From NCBI GenBank assembly GCA_030141605.1, contig JAQGDQ010001270.1:1-50770 (forward strand): a DNA stretch of 50,770 bases. The letters run 5' to 3'. The notes below the pieces were generated by a model, which saw nothing but the letters and a program-made list of their open reading frames with translations, ran no database searches and had not been told where the DNA came from. The position numbers and the translations under genes were made by a program. Positions 1 through 11,810 of this stretch are shown in pieces. The DNA comes from Tubiluchus corallicola. Its lineage: Eukaryota > Priapulida > Priapulimorpha > Priapulimorphida > Tubiluchidae. Numbering within the stretch: the first letter of the stretch is position 1; each line of letters starts with the position of its first letter.

Positions 1-1087
1 TATAACGATACAGTCATACAACAATATTTATGGATTCAGATAACCTGTGACGTGTTGTAGTGTTGTCTGAGTGTCTGCCTTCTTAGGTGACCAAACAGTG
101 AGCAAAATCAGCCTGCCAACTCAAGTCGCTGCTGCTACCTTGAGCCCGTGAATTTTGTTTTTTTTTATATGCATTAGGATGATGAACTTTCAATGACCAA
201 TGGTCTCCATTATGACTCGGGACTGCTATTTTCTCTTACTGTACACTTTGGTACTACAATGATACTTCTCACATGGAAGCAAATCAAAACATCGCAGTCG
301 CAGATTCATCAAGGCTGCACACCCTTTGTGCACCGCACACAACTATACTACACTACATTGAATATCCATTAAAATATTCAGTAAACTGTTAAATTATTAA
401 TTAACACATACGAAGGAGGAGTCTTATCAGGATTCTCATCTCTATACATTCAGATGGAATACCTTGAAACCCATTGTAATTTTCCTAGTGTGACTTCTAT
501 GGTCATAATGTCAGTCAACAAAATAAGCTTGCCGATTCACTACTATTTTGTGCCACTTCTGAATTCTGCATTCATGTAAATTTTCTAGAAATTTTCCATT
601 GACTTTTTGGTGATTTCTAACCGCTACCATGACCCCGAATCACTGCATTTTTTGGATATTTTCTTACAGTGTTTTAGTTATTCTTCTCACAGTAGATTCG
701 TTGTGAACTTTGGCGCGAGTGACCTTGACCACTTCGGCCCAAGCTCTCAAATTTTCACACAGCAAACTACTGCACCTACTTCCTACAAGATACCTACTTA
801 TACAAGAATTGGACTCTATTGAACTGCTGTTTGGTCAATAATTTGCTCCGATTTGGTCCACTCGGTACACCAAAAACATTAAAATGACATTGATGTAAAG
901 CATTGAGCTCTTTGATCTCTTGAGCGTCTGTCCACCAAAATATGCTTTCTCACATGGTCTGTAGCCATATTAATTTTCATTTCAATAGAATTAATACTGC
1001 TGTAATTATTCTCATTTTCATTACCAACAATTAAAAGAACCAGAAACCTGTTAAAAGTCATCCTAAAATAAAATATTTGTGACTTAC
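1..1087. other. No gene recognised (downstream of PAN-pentraxin exon 3)
   Basis: The remaining pentraxin exons of the minus-strand gene at 1088-4890 should lie here or beyond the window edge. I could not find an exon with the expected W-H-x-x-C-x-x-W pattern and phase 2. Short open frames at 607-822 and 879-1061 show no recognisable domain. Confidence 0.4.
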
Positions 1088-4000
1088 TTGTTTAAATTGT
1101 TCATCCCTAAAAAGATTTCTGTATTAGATTGTCCATTAACAGCCAACCCAAGCTCATCGCTTTCTTCACCGTACGACCATAAGAACCGAAAATTGCTTGT
1201 TATTACTGTGTCAGGTTTTATCCATCCCATAAATGTAAATGAAGTGACAGCCGCTGGAAATCCTGCATCCTTTAAGAAGTAGTGAGTCACTTCATATGAC
1301 GGAAAAGTTACCTCAAACGTTTCGTAACATATTCCTATCAAAAAGAAGTGAGACAAATCAGATAAAATAATTTTGTCAGTGACACAATGTGTTCGAATGT
1401 AGTTCTTTCATTGAGTTGATGTTTGAGTAACAAAAATCTTCTACAGCTTAGCAGGTATTGAAAACTGCTTCATGAAACTCACCATTAGCTACCCCAATTT
1501 GTGTAATGGCCGTGCTCACCTGAAATATTAGAAAAACATAAGCTGCAATAAACGACGTAGTCAAATGAGGTAACTACACTTTGACACAAGGTAACAAATC
1601 TACGTGACTGTCCTTCATTGTGATTATCCTCCATCAGTTTTACTGTGATTCTGCCACTAGTGTTGACAATATCTCTATGACAAGTTATTGCCTACAGGAG
1701 TTATAATCTTATTACAGGCATGCCAAATATCAATTAACTTACATAGGACAGGATAGGAGTAAACTATTAAAGGGTAGTAACTTGTTAATATATTATTGGG
1801 CCTCTTTAAGAGGCATAGAAGAGCACAACAATTGCTCTTGTTCACCTGTGATCAAATATGGTGGTGGGTTAAGCTTTGCTGCACAAATAATCTTCTCCAC
1901 CAACTACGCACTGATTTATTTAACACTTTTATTCAAACAATGTTCATATCCAATACATAACAGACAATAATTATACTAATTAACACAAAAACATATACTC
2001 AGTAATTTTTATGCATTTATTTATTTTCTTGTGTAATGTTTTTATGTTAATTCTTGAGTTCTATGGACTGTGTTAAACACTTACTGGATTATCTGTTCAC
2101 ACCCATTCTGAGTTTGAATTGGCTAAGATGGTGACAGCTATACAGCAGCCACCAAGAAATCCATATTCAAAGAGTTTTGCAGACAGAGTTGCAAGATATT
2201 GTGCAATAATCCAATCAGACGTCCGAGGCAAATTAATTTTAACCCTGCTTATTGCGTACTCAGTGTTTACGCTAGACAGAAAGTGCATTAACTGCACACC
2301 CTGCCAGATTGAAAAGCCACCACAGGTAGTAAATTTTTCCTGCAGTGGCGCCTCATTGTTAAATTAGTGGGGTGCTGCTTTAGAAAATTTTTAGCCATTG
2401 TTTTAGTATAAAATGAAACAAACACATGTAATTTTGTTTAAAGGCCTTTTAACTGCAACTGTCTTAGAGAGAGACAACTGTGAAAACTTGAGCTACTCAA
2501 GTTCATTTACAGTCACAGAACTTATTTGTTTCAAAATCTAATTCTACACTTTATCACATTCAAGAATATCGGTACACTGTTTTCAAGCACGTGACAGCTG
2601 ACAACACACACTGTGTGAGCCACCGTGCTTTACCTAGAGTGTAGCGTCTATCTCAGACATGTGCGCATGGCCGCATGCGCACAGCAGCCAAACACACGTT
2701 GCTGGAGTTGTGACTGCACTGCGCTGGACCTGTGAAGCGCACAGTTCCGTCACGTGCTCTGGTTCCATGCAAGTATAATGAAAGAATTAAAGAATAAAAG
2801 ACTCCCCGACAGTTCTCATATATGAGCTTCATTCATCGTACCATCCCATTGTGAAGCACTAAATGTTTTCGTGGTCCATACGATTCAGTTCAAATTTCCA
2901 GCTTATTTTCATTACTTTTTTTCTTTCACAGTGCGTGACAATGTAACAAGCCCTGCTTTTTTACTGCCCACAACATATTTACATTTGTATATAATCAAAC
3001 ATAGTGTGAGACTTTTCTTGTGCAGAAACAATAAAAACTTTTTTGTATTATGTTCATTGTAGGCCCTTTCACTATATATTGTACACCAAACCATTGTAAA
3101 TGTGCCATGTGAATTAAGTGACGTATGACTTATGTGTGTTTAATAACAGAGTCAAAACAAGTTTTCATATACCTACATGTTGTGTAAACATGAGTACAAG
3201 CTGGCAAAATTTGTAAAAGTGTGAATGAGATTAAGGATATCCAGGACGCATCCCAAACGATGACCATGTCTTTCCCATTGTGTGAATAGTGCTAATGTTA
3301 TGAAGGCTAATTTATGGTGCTAAACTTATCCACAATGCGCACTCTTAGTTCTAACTCTTTAATAGATCGTCAAGTTACCTTTCACCTGGATAGCTAGCCC
3401 TTTTCTGTCTTAGTTCTGCCTCCTTAATAAATTGTCAAGTTACCTTTCACCTGGGTAGATAGCCACTTTCTGCATTAGTTCTACATCTTTAATAGATCGT
3501 CAAGTTACCTTTCAGATGGGTAGCTAGCCACTTTCTGCATTAGTTCTACATCTTTAATAGATCGTCAAGTTACCTTTCAGATGGGTAGCTAGCCACTTTC
3601 TGCATTAGTTCTACATCTTTAATAGATCGTCAAGTTACCTTTCAGATGGGTAGCTAGCCACTTTCTGCATTAGTTCTACATCTTTAATAGATCGCCAAGT
3701 TACCTTTCACTTTGGTAGCTAGCCACTTTCTGCATTAGTTCTACATCTTTAATAGATCGCCAAGTTACCTTTCACTTTGGTAGCTGGCACGTTCTATTTG
3801 TGTCAACAAGCAAGACTGTGCTACAATTGTCACTAAGCAACAGTCAGTTTATGATGGCTACCATTTGTAATGTCCATTGTGGTCTTGCAATTGTTGGCAA
3901 TTGTGCTCACTTGCTTTGTGAAGCGATCAATACACAAAGGTCAATCATAACTACTTATTTAGTACCCGTCGTTTAATGTAAACATGCTGCTATGAGTAAT

Positions 4001-4890
4001 GAATAATGGTGATTCATGCTGTGGAGGTAGATGGTTCAGTGAAATATTTTTCTGCAGTCTGGCAGCCAGACTCTGGCACACTACAAACGTTCACTCACTG
4101 ACAGAGCCTATTGCTAATGTTAAATGGTTGTTGCAGCATCGAACTCTAGCTGTCATTATCAAGAATAATGTGCACTATGATGCACAGAATGCCGAGGCAC
4201 TGAGCTGAGTGTCTGAACTCCACTCTGCTGTGAATACTTCTGCCCCAAACAAGAGAAATAACCTAAGGTGATCAATGGTAGATGAAACCGTCCAAGAGCT
4301 CATTCCAGTGGTCATTCATCTATTTGCCTAATCAAATTTGACACCGCTTAAGTTTCAAACCATATCATGACCACTCAACTTTTAATTTAATTATAATCAT
4401 TCTTTGACAAGCAATTTCTCTGAAATTTATGTCCTAGATCAAGATGGTGTTTGTTTCAATAGCTTGAATTTATAATGTATTCGTTACTTAAATGAAATTA
4501 TATTGCTAACACAGGACACTATACCTGTTCTTCTGCATAAAATGAAATTCCAGCTGTTGTCAGAACATCAGCATCAGTACAACTTTTGGGTGTAGCTGTC
4601 AACAAATGACATTCATGGTTTCCTTCATCTATTTTAATATCTTGAATACCGTTGCATAAGTTATCTTGGGCACAAGCTATTGCACAGTGTAGTTTACTGC
4701 GCAAAGAACTTTGTATGCGTATAGTTCCTATTTCAGCTAGAGCATCTGCCCCGTGTTGGACGTAATTTTCGACTTCTTTTGAACAATACACATTTGCCGA
4801 TAAAACAGTGGAGAATGCCACCAGCATAGCAAAAATAGATGCAGGCATAACTATGAAAATTCTTAAAAATTTCTCCAAAAAGACGTTCAC
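1088..4890 (-). CDS. Secreted PAN/apple plus pentraxin-like protein, 5' part (3 exons)
   Basis: Seen: three minus-strand exons join in phase. Exon 1 (4890-4525) starts at ATG 4890, has a hydrophobic signal peptide (about residues 8-32), then a cysteine-rich block (YCSKEVENYV, KLHCAIACAQDNLCNG, CHLL, SCTDAD) with PAN/apple-like Cys spacing. It ends on GAACAG|gtat, phase 0. Exon 2 (1519-1483) is only 37 nt, from cag|GTGAGC to AATG|gtgagt. Exon 3 (1334-1088) starts gatag|GAATATG and ends AACAA|gtaagt, phase 2. It encodes VTFPSYEVTHYFL, then SFTFMGWIKPD and LWSYG, the first half of a pentraxin/LamG beta-sandwich. Known: PAN modules bind protein or carbohydrate; pentraxin domains are Ca-dependent ligand binders. 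Inferred: a secreted recognition protein. The C-terminal exons are missing from what I can identify. Confidence 0.72.
2660..2683. promoter_or_regulatory. Short GC-rich palindrome with two NRF1-like half-sites
   Basis: TGTGCGCATG and its exact reverse complement CATGCGCACA are separated by GCCG. Each arm contains a GCGCATG half-site like the TGCGCATGCGCA motif bound by metazoan NRF1. An E-box CACGTG lies near 2752. The surrounding 200 bp is more GC-rich than the region. Regulatory function is inference only; no gene start is seen close by. Confidence 0.25.
3345..3785. repeat. 65-bp minisatellite, about 7 copies
   Basis: Tandem units contain TTTAATAGATCGTCAAGTTA, then CCTTTCA and GGTAGCTAGCCACTTTCTGC. 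The first copies are the most diverged and the middle copies nearly identical. It lies in the first intron of the minus-strand PAN-pentraxin gene. Confidence 0.9.
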
Positions 4891-5651
4891 AGGCTAAGCA
4901 AAAGCTTGTACACTTAGTATAAGGCAAAAGATTACGCACAACTCTTCTAGTTTGTTATCACTGCCACACATGTTTAACCACACATGTATGCTAGTGGTTA
5001 ATAACATTGAAATAAACCCTACTGTGTGTATCATTGTAACTATTAGAGAGGCTTAAATATTTATGATCGCTCTATACTACAGTTGTCTTATGCTATAGAT
5101 TTTCTTTTAGCTTTTGTCATGTCTGTTGTCATACCTGATAGACCTAATACAATGTCTGTAGGGTACCTGTCGTGTGCACACTACTATTAAGCTTGACATA
5201 AGCTGGTTCAGAAATTTAAATGCATTGCCAAATTAATGATATACGCATTTTGATTTTCATTAGCTTTTACATTACTTCACAATGAAAAAAGCTGATACCT
5301 ACGATAACTGTTTTTTCATTATTTGAAACTCTTTTGACAAGCCTGTTAAACATCTAGTATCAAAAAGATAGGCCACTAAGACTCACTATGACATTGACAT
5401 GGCACGAATATGTAGTGTAGTCAAAATTTATTTGTACTAGAAAAAATAAAACTGAAAAGATTAGCTTTGGTAACAAATGGTACAAGTTTCTTAAATGGAC
5501 GACCGCTTACATAGTACATAGTTACTGGCAATTTTTAGGGAAGTATAGCTGGCTCATTTTGACACCGTTTCAAAGCATTATGAGTAGTATAAATTCTCTA
5601 ACTGTGCGTCATTTTTGTGCCAATTTCCTGTTGGAAGTCAATACAGAGATG
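4891..5651. other. Upstream flank of the PAN-pentraxin gene; nothing else recognised
   Basis: AT-rich sequence that should contain the minus-strand promoter of the gene starting at 4890. No unambiguous TATA box or initiator was picked out. Confidence 0.3.
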
Positions 5652-6745
5652 ATTAAATTAGATTTAGATTTAATATTTTATTTCAAACTTTACAAAGTTC
5701 ATATACACATCACAAATTAATACAAATAATACAATAAATCATGACACACAACAATAACACAAATAACAATTAACGATATAACAAACTACGCCAATGACGT
5801 CTAATTACAGAAGTAAAGTTTGCATCACTGTTTAAAATGTTCTTGCATATAAAATTTTCACTGTTATTCAGCCTGACGTATAAACTGTATGTACATTTTC
5901 TGTGAATCACATCAAAATAAATAATATTAAGTCTAGTAGAAATATATCTAGCGCTCGTATCATATGAAAAGTTAAACAGCTTCCGTGTTGATACATTATA
6001 TGCAACCTTGAGTTTGCTAAGATTGTAAGAATAAAAATGTCTCCAAGTGGACATACAATAAAAAGTAGTGCAGTAAGCATTAAACAATTGTCTCTTCACG
6101 TCAACTGTAAGTAAATTTCATGAGTAATTTATTTGCTCTACCATAGTAAATTGAACATTTTCGTAATATATCTAAATCATCTCTATTGTCATCTGATAAA
6201 ATATGACCCAGATATTTTTCTTTTTTACTAGGTACAAAACTTTTATCCTGCAAAACAACAGACCCAAAAGTAAACTGCTGCATGTGAGCAGAGCGAAATG
6301 TGACAAGTTTAGTCTTATTCACATTTACAAGGATATCATATTCTTTAGCAAATTTATTAAAAATATCTAGCAGTCTCTGCAAAGCCGCCGAGGTTGTTGC
6401 TAAAAGACATATGTCATCAGCGTGCATCAAGTGATTAATGCAGGCTTCAGCAATATGACAACCCACACCAGAGTTGGCAAGTGCAACACTAAGATTTTTA
6501 TAATAGAAGTTGAATAACAGTGGAGACATTTTTCCACCTTGACGAATTCCGTTACCTACTGCAAAACTGTCAGAGTTAAATTTACCCCATCTAACCAACA
6601 TACGTTGTTCTGTATAATAAAAAAAAAGCAAAAGTCTAATTATTACATTTGGTAGGGTAGTATTGATAAGGTTTAGGAACAGTTTGAGATAGTTTACTCT
6701 ATCGAACGCTTTTGATGCGTCAATAAACAGAATATGTACGTGCTT
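5652..6745 (-). mobile_element. 5'-truncated, decayed LINE (CR1/L2-like reverse transcriptase)
   Basis: Minus-strand reading gives DASKAFDRVN (about 6710), GIRQGGKMSPLLFNFYYKNL, then HADD in place of the catalytic YADD/FADD core, NVNKTKLVTF, and KYLGHILSD in 6101-6745. A one-base frame change near 6115 leads into 5770-6099, with LFNAYCTTFYCMSTW and KVAYN, the C-terminal pattern of CR1/L2-type LINEs in aquatic animals. The 3' end is an AAATCT-type short repeat (5652-5675 on the plus strand), as expected of such elements. The 5' half (endonuclease) is missing. The frameshift and altered catalytic box show that it is dead. Confidence 0.85.
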
Positions 6746-8960
6746 TGTCGACTAATGTAATAGTCAAGCGCCTATTTTAAAGTATGGATGCACATCTCTG
6801 TGCCTAAGTTTTCAACAAAATAAAACTGGTTTGGCGTGGTTTACAAACAAGAACTGTAACGATTTAGAAGCAGTATTTCTATAACTTTAGATGACTCTTA
6901 TATTACTGACAGTGCACAATATTTGCTACAGTTTTTACAGACTAGTGTAAGCCATCGATACAAATATCAGATAGTGCTTCTAGTTTATTACACCTTTGCA
7001 ATCAATCAATGGCGAGGTCACTACAAATCAATGATTTCGAAGTTTTATTAGTATCAGTGATTTTGGAAGATTTCCCATGCTACTTTGCTCTGCTGATTGG
7101 GACTGGAAAATCAGGCTATGGATGACGATGAATTTGTTTTGTTTGGTAAGTTATTAAAGTCAAATCGGTTAACACGGCAAAATTCTTATTTTGCCAATAA
7201 ATTTCAACTTTTTTGCTACGAAGTACCAAAACGCTTCGGATCTTTAATTTTGTCCTGAGCTTGTATGACTGAGATGCGGCATGAGTATGAAAATTCTTAG
7301 TTTCTCCAAGAAAGATAGCTACAGGTTAACCATCAGCTTATATACTTAACGTAAGGGAAAAACATAACTGTTTAGTTTGTTACCACTGCCACGTATGTTT
7401 AAAGTCTTGCAGATACTTTTGGATACTCTTGTAGATCAACTGTAATTAACATTAACAAAACATAAATAATTAATTAACTAATGTAATGAATTACAAAAAT
7501 TTTTTCTTGAACTGAAGACATCTTATCTAATTATCACACTAACTTCAACTTAATTGGGTAATCACTTTTGGAGTTATTTCGGCTCATTTGGAGTTAAAAA
7601 ATTGGAAAAATGTGACAAACAGAGTGAATGGCTGACTGAGTGACCAGATTTTTTGTAAGACCTGAGCTAACACTCTGGCAGGAAAAATAATATTAGTTTG
7701 GAGAAGGGGTGGCACTAAAAGCACTGAATCAACCACATTTGTAGTTAAGGTTAATAGAAAGACTTCTAACGACAATTAAAGCAGTTGGTGAATGTATGCA
7801 GTCCTTTAAAAAAATTTAAGTGCATGCTATATAAAGTGGTTGAAAAAATATTGTGTAAAGCAAAATTAGAAAACAGTAAACAACACTTTGCAAATTTGAT
7901 AGACAATTTAAGGACAAAACAAATGAAAGAGTGTAAAACTAAATAAGCAAAAATCGGTCACAATCTAGTGAAGATAGAAATGAAATGGAGAAAAATAATC
8001 CAACAAAAACAACTATAATGAATAGGCTTGTGATGAGCCCATTTATTACTATATGCATGTCACCAAAACGCACCCTTATCATGATAATCTGAGTCAATGA
8101 TATTTAGTAAATTAGCACGTGCACTCATATCTATTTTGCCAGACCTCGCTTTTACGGATATCGGAAGAATCGGACTAAATCTGGACCGTTAAAAAGTCAC
8201 GCATACTACGGACACAGTTTCGCGAGTTGAGCGCTTTGGTGGGTTGTCACTTTGTGTACATCCGAGCAGCGTGTAACAACATGTGTGTAGCTTGTATGTC
8301 AGCATATTTAAGTGTTTAATCAGCAAATTTAAGAGTCAGTTATGCAGAGTTATTTGAATCAATTGCTGACAGTTTTTATATACTTTTGCATAGGAGCGGC
8401 CCATACTAGACGTTTTTGAGACAATTGAGCAATTGATTCTACATTACTGTGAGTCTAATACACGGCGCCTATTGTATTAGCTAAGTATCAGTAAAGACAG
8501 ACAGCCGGCAAATTTGGACTGATGTTCTCCTCTGCTTTTGTCCCGCAAACCGAGATATGAGTGCAATTTAGGCTGCAGCTATGGGGTGTACTGTAGATAC
8601 CTCTCAATCAGTGCAGTGAGCAGTAGTTGTTTTGACACAGGCACTAATAGCAGCCAAAGCAGTTGAAAATGCAAGGCGTTTAATCTGTAGTATTAATTAC
8701 GCTATTTACGTATAAACTTGTGAAATGGCAAACCTGAATCAGAAAATGCACAAGCAACTTTTAAACTGAAAATATTGATATATTTACTTTTCTGGTGCTT
8801 ATGATGCAATCATTAAGCCTACACATTACACAAGTAATAAATAAAAATCAAAGAAGTTAATCAAGCTGTTTTAGCATTTGGGAATTGATTGATAAAATAT
8901 CTTTAGCATTTGTTATTAGGGTGTTCATCTAGTTTTTATAAAGCCTGCAAACATTAACTC
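6746..8960. other. No gene recognised
   Basis: AT-rich intergenic DNA. The minus frame at 7584-7775 has no domain or splice context. I see no RNA gene or organised repeat. Confidence 0.4.
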
Positions 8961-8964
8961 AAGT

Positions 8965-9150
8965 GTATCATGATATATATATTGTATCGTGAAGATAGTA
9001 TTGTGATATATATCGTATCGTGACCTAGGTGTATCGCTAAAGCCCTAATAATTACTAGTATAATTACATACATATATATTATTGTGATACATGTTGTATC
9101 GTGACCTAGGTGTATTGCTAAAGCCCTAATGATTACTAGTGTAATTACAT
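8965..9150. repeat. 81-bp tandem duplication resembling a hAT-type transposon end
   Basis: Two copies (starting about 9003 and 9084) contain GTATCGTGACCTAGGTGTAT and end in GCTAAAGCCCTAAT. The reverse complement, ATTAGGGCTTTAGC, resembles the TAGGGC-type terminus common in non-autonomous hAT elements. Only one end type is visible, so this is an end remnant or solo repeat. Confidence 0.4.
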
Positions 9151-10238
9151 AGTTTACAACTTGAAATTAGTTAATTAAAAAACTGCCAAATCACTTCTAC
9201 CACAAAGAAGAAGTTGAACAACAACCATGAATGATGTTAAAAACCTGTTAACCTGTTAATTATTAAAATTTACCTTGCATTAGTCAGCCATGTTGAATTG
9301 TTCAGAAGTCGTGGAATTTTCTATATCCAAGTATTTAAAAACTGTGTAGTTAGAAAAAATGCTGTGTATTCTATATTTGGTCCAGAAAAATATGTCATCT
9401 GCTTAATAAGAAGTGTAAATTTTACGTTAACCAGGATTCTACACTAAGTAGTCACGTTTTTGAGACGTCTGTTTGTTCTCTTATCTGATAAGCTTCAGCA
9501 CAGAGCACGCTACGTCTACAAGCACTTATGCAGTGGGCACACTAAAACTTTTAACAAAAGTTGTGCAAGGTTTATGAATACAGTATTATAGATTTAGTTT
9601 TTAATCTTTTGATTCAAGCTGAATTATAAGCTGGACTGTTCGTGTAAATGTAAGTACTGTATAATGAATGTAGCTTTGGCAAAATAGAAATTATATTGAA
9701 TAAGATGTTTTGCTAATTTATAAAGCACATTGTTTGAATAATTCATTAGTTTTAGTGCTTGGTTAATTTATGCATGTATAGTAACATAGATGTAAATTGC
9801 AATATTCGTTGGGAAATGTTAATCTTTGTTGTGTAAACTTATTTATAATGTATTTTATAATGCAAGTACAATTACAATGTACTTTGTAAGTAGCTATATT
9901 TTAGTTTATTATTTAGGTTAAATCATATTTTATGTGCTTAGATAGTTAATCGTGTTTTTATACAATTTGATAATTTTTTCTTATTTTTAAAAACTATAAA
10001 GCAGAAATTTGCTATACGCATTCGTTATAACTGCCAGTAATTTGTGAATGTCTATAATTTACTTTGCCTTTTGAACTTGTGCAAGTTGATTTTGGTTCTG
10101 TTGTTTTTAGCTGCTTTACTTATTGTTTGGCTGATGCATTTGGCAACATAAAAATATCTTGTTAGTAATGAATAGTAGCAGAATGCAAACAAACATGTTC
10201 AACTAATTATTAGTTGCAAACATCAGTTTTATTGAGAC
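9151..10238. other. No gene recognised
   Basis: AT-rich sequence without a convincing exon, RNA gene or repeat array. Confidence 0.35.
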
Positions 10239-10812
10239 TTTGTCATTTGGCATTCTGGCAATTCTGACATGCCGTCAATTTAGCAGTCTGGCAATTCTGA
10301 CATGCCGTCAATTTGGCAGTCTGGCAATTATGACATGCCGTCAATTTGGCAGTCTGGCAATTCCGACATGCCGTCAATTTGGCAGTCTGGCAATTCCGAC
10401 ATGCCATCAATTTGGCAGTCTGGCAATTCCGACATGCCGTCAATTTGGCAGTCTGGCAATTCTGACATGCCGTCAATTTGGCAGTCTGGCAATTCCGACA
10501 TGCCGTGAACTTGGCATTCTGGCAATTCTGACATGCCGTCAATTTAGCAGTCTGGCAATTCCAACATGCCGTCAATTTAGCAGTCTGGCAATTCCAACAT
10601 GCCGTCAATTTAGCAGTCTGGCAATTCCAACATGCCGTCAATTTGGCAGTCTGGCGATTCCGACATGCCGTCAATTTGGTAGCCTGGCAATTCCGACATG
10701 CCGTCAATTAGCAGTCTGGCAATTCTGGCATACCGTCAATTTGGCAGTCTGGCAATTCCGACATGCCGTCAATTTGGCAGTCTGGCAATTCCAACATGCC
10801 ATCAATTTGGTT
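10239..10812. repeat. 33-bp minisatellite, about 17 copies
   Basis: The unit contains GACATGCCGTCAATTTGGCA then GTCTGGCAATTCC. Because 33 is divisible by 3 and the unit lacks stops in several frames, long open frames appear on both strands (up to 195 codons). They have no start context, splice signals or domain and are repeat artefacts. Confidence 0.92.
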
Positions 10813-10829
10813 TTATTTGCTACTTGATC

Positions 10830-11690
10830 CGTAATGAATATCCAGTTGTTTTTTTTTGCAAGTGCTTTATTACAAAAAGCTAAAGTGTATGATGTTTTTT
10901 ATAGGGAAAGGAAAGGGAATTGTAAAGCACTTTCTATGTACAAAGTTATGTTACTTAGCTTTATACTTACTGTTTGAAGAACTTATGTAATTGGAAAAGA
11001 AAATTTTTGATAATTTAATATATTTAAAACATCACTGTTTCACCATCCCAGTGTGCACCACTGATTCACCAAAAAACATATCTTTAATCTTATTGACAAT
11101 ATAGAAAATACTTTAACAATATTGGCAATTTTATATTGATAATGTAGCTTAAATTTATGCTTAGGTAGGGAGCAGTGTTATACGAATGCTGTGATAATTT
11201 TTTAAACTTGACGCAATGTTATCTGAACTTGTTCCAAGTGACTTACCCTTAAAATGGCTGCGCTTAATGGTTGCCGCAAGAGTTTAAATTTACAAATTTT
11301 ACACAGCATTGCTGCTAACGCAATAAGACAGGATAAAAGTGACACAAAATTTCAAGACAAATTATTAAGCTTTATTTATGAAGAGTGTTTTCTTGTCGTT
11401 TTAAGCTTATTACTTTATTTCTTGAAACCTGTGTAAAGAGATGCTGTTTATGCTCAAGTAAAGATGGGATTACTTTTCAGAATCTGTATTGTAGCCGCAA
11501 TCACTACTATACAACATGGCCGTTGAATGTATAAATTTATGAAACCCTACCTTTCTTGTGAATGCATTTTTCCATGATTGTGTTCAGACCGGCCAAGCAC
11601 TGCTCTAGCTGTCACAACCATAGAAACGGTCTCTAATGTTACTGCTAATTTTGAGCTTAGAGTTAATAAGAGCTCGAATTTGATTCATCT
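10830..11690. other. No firm gene; one weak 60-codon frame at 11254-11436
   Basis: The frame beginning MAALNGCRKSLNLQ ends in a hydrophobic stretch (LVVLSLLLYFL) followed by GTGTAAAG. It could be a first exon with a membrane anchor, but nothing supports splicing to a later exon. Confidence 0.2.
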
Positions 11691-11701
11691 GGTTTTTCTA
11701 G

Positions 11702-11806
11702 CATGTTGAATGATATTGGTGAGGGATGTGAACTGCGGGATGAGGAAAACTCAGCTTCCCAGCATCGCAATTCTTCTTCCACACCCAAGAAACAGGGAGC
11801 ATTAAG
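11702..11806 (+). CDS. Possible isolated exon, 34 codons
   Basis: A pyrimidine-rich acceptor (ggtttttctag|CATG) opens a frame MLNDIGEGCELRDEENSAS then QHRNSSSTPKKQGAL. It ends at GCATTAAG|gtaaaa, phase 2. The other two frames stop at once. The peptide is polar and resembles a cytoplasmic or disordered N-terminus. It could belong to the Ig-C1q gene downstream, but the phases (2 here, 1 needed at 14224) require at least one unseen exon. Unrecognised and weak. Confidence 0.25.
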
Positions 11807-11810
11807 GTAA

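Larger units (their letters stand above)
1520..4524. other. Large intron of the PAN-pentraxin gene (about 3 kb)
   Basis: This runs between exon 1 and the 37-nt exon 2 on the minus strand. It holds the 65-bp minisatellite at 3345-3785 and a short GC-rich patch near 2580-2770. An open frame at 2097-2297 (minus) does not fit the phase needed between these exons and was not accepted. Confidence 0.5.

Noticed and set aside
879-1087. Candidate exon 4 of the PAN-pentraxin gene reading MTFNRFLVLL, joined by ttttag|GATGAC
   Set aside because: It would need a 25-nt intron, far below normal metazoan size, and the peptide lacks pentraxin landmarks.
2097-2297. Minus frame considered as an extra exon in the PAN-pentraxin gene
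   Set aside because: Its phase does not fit between exon 1 (phase 0) and the 37-nt exon, and it has no domain.
10240-10883. Repeat proteins of 61-195 codons on both strands
   Set aside because: They are produced by the 33-bp minisatellite; several frames on both strands are open simply because the unit lacks stops.
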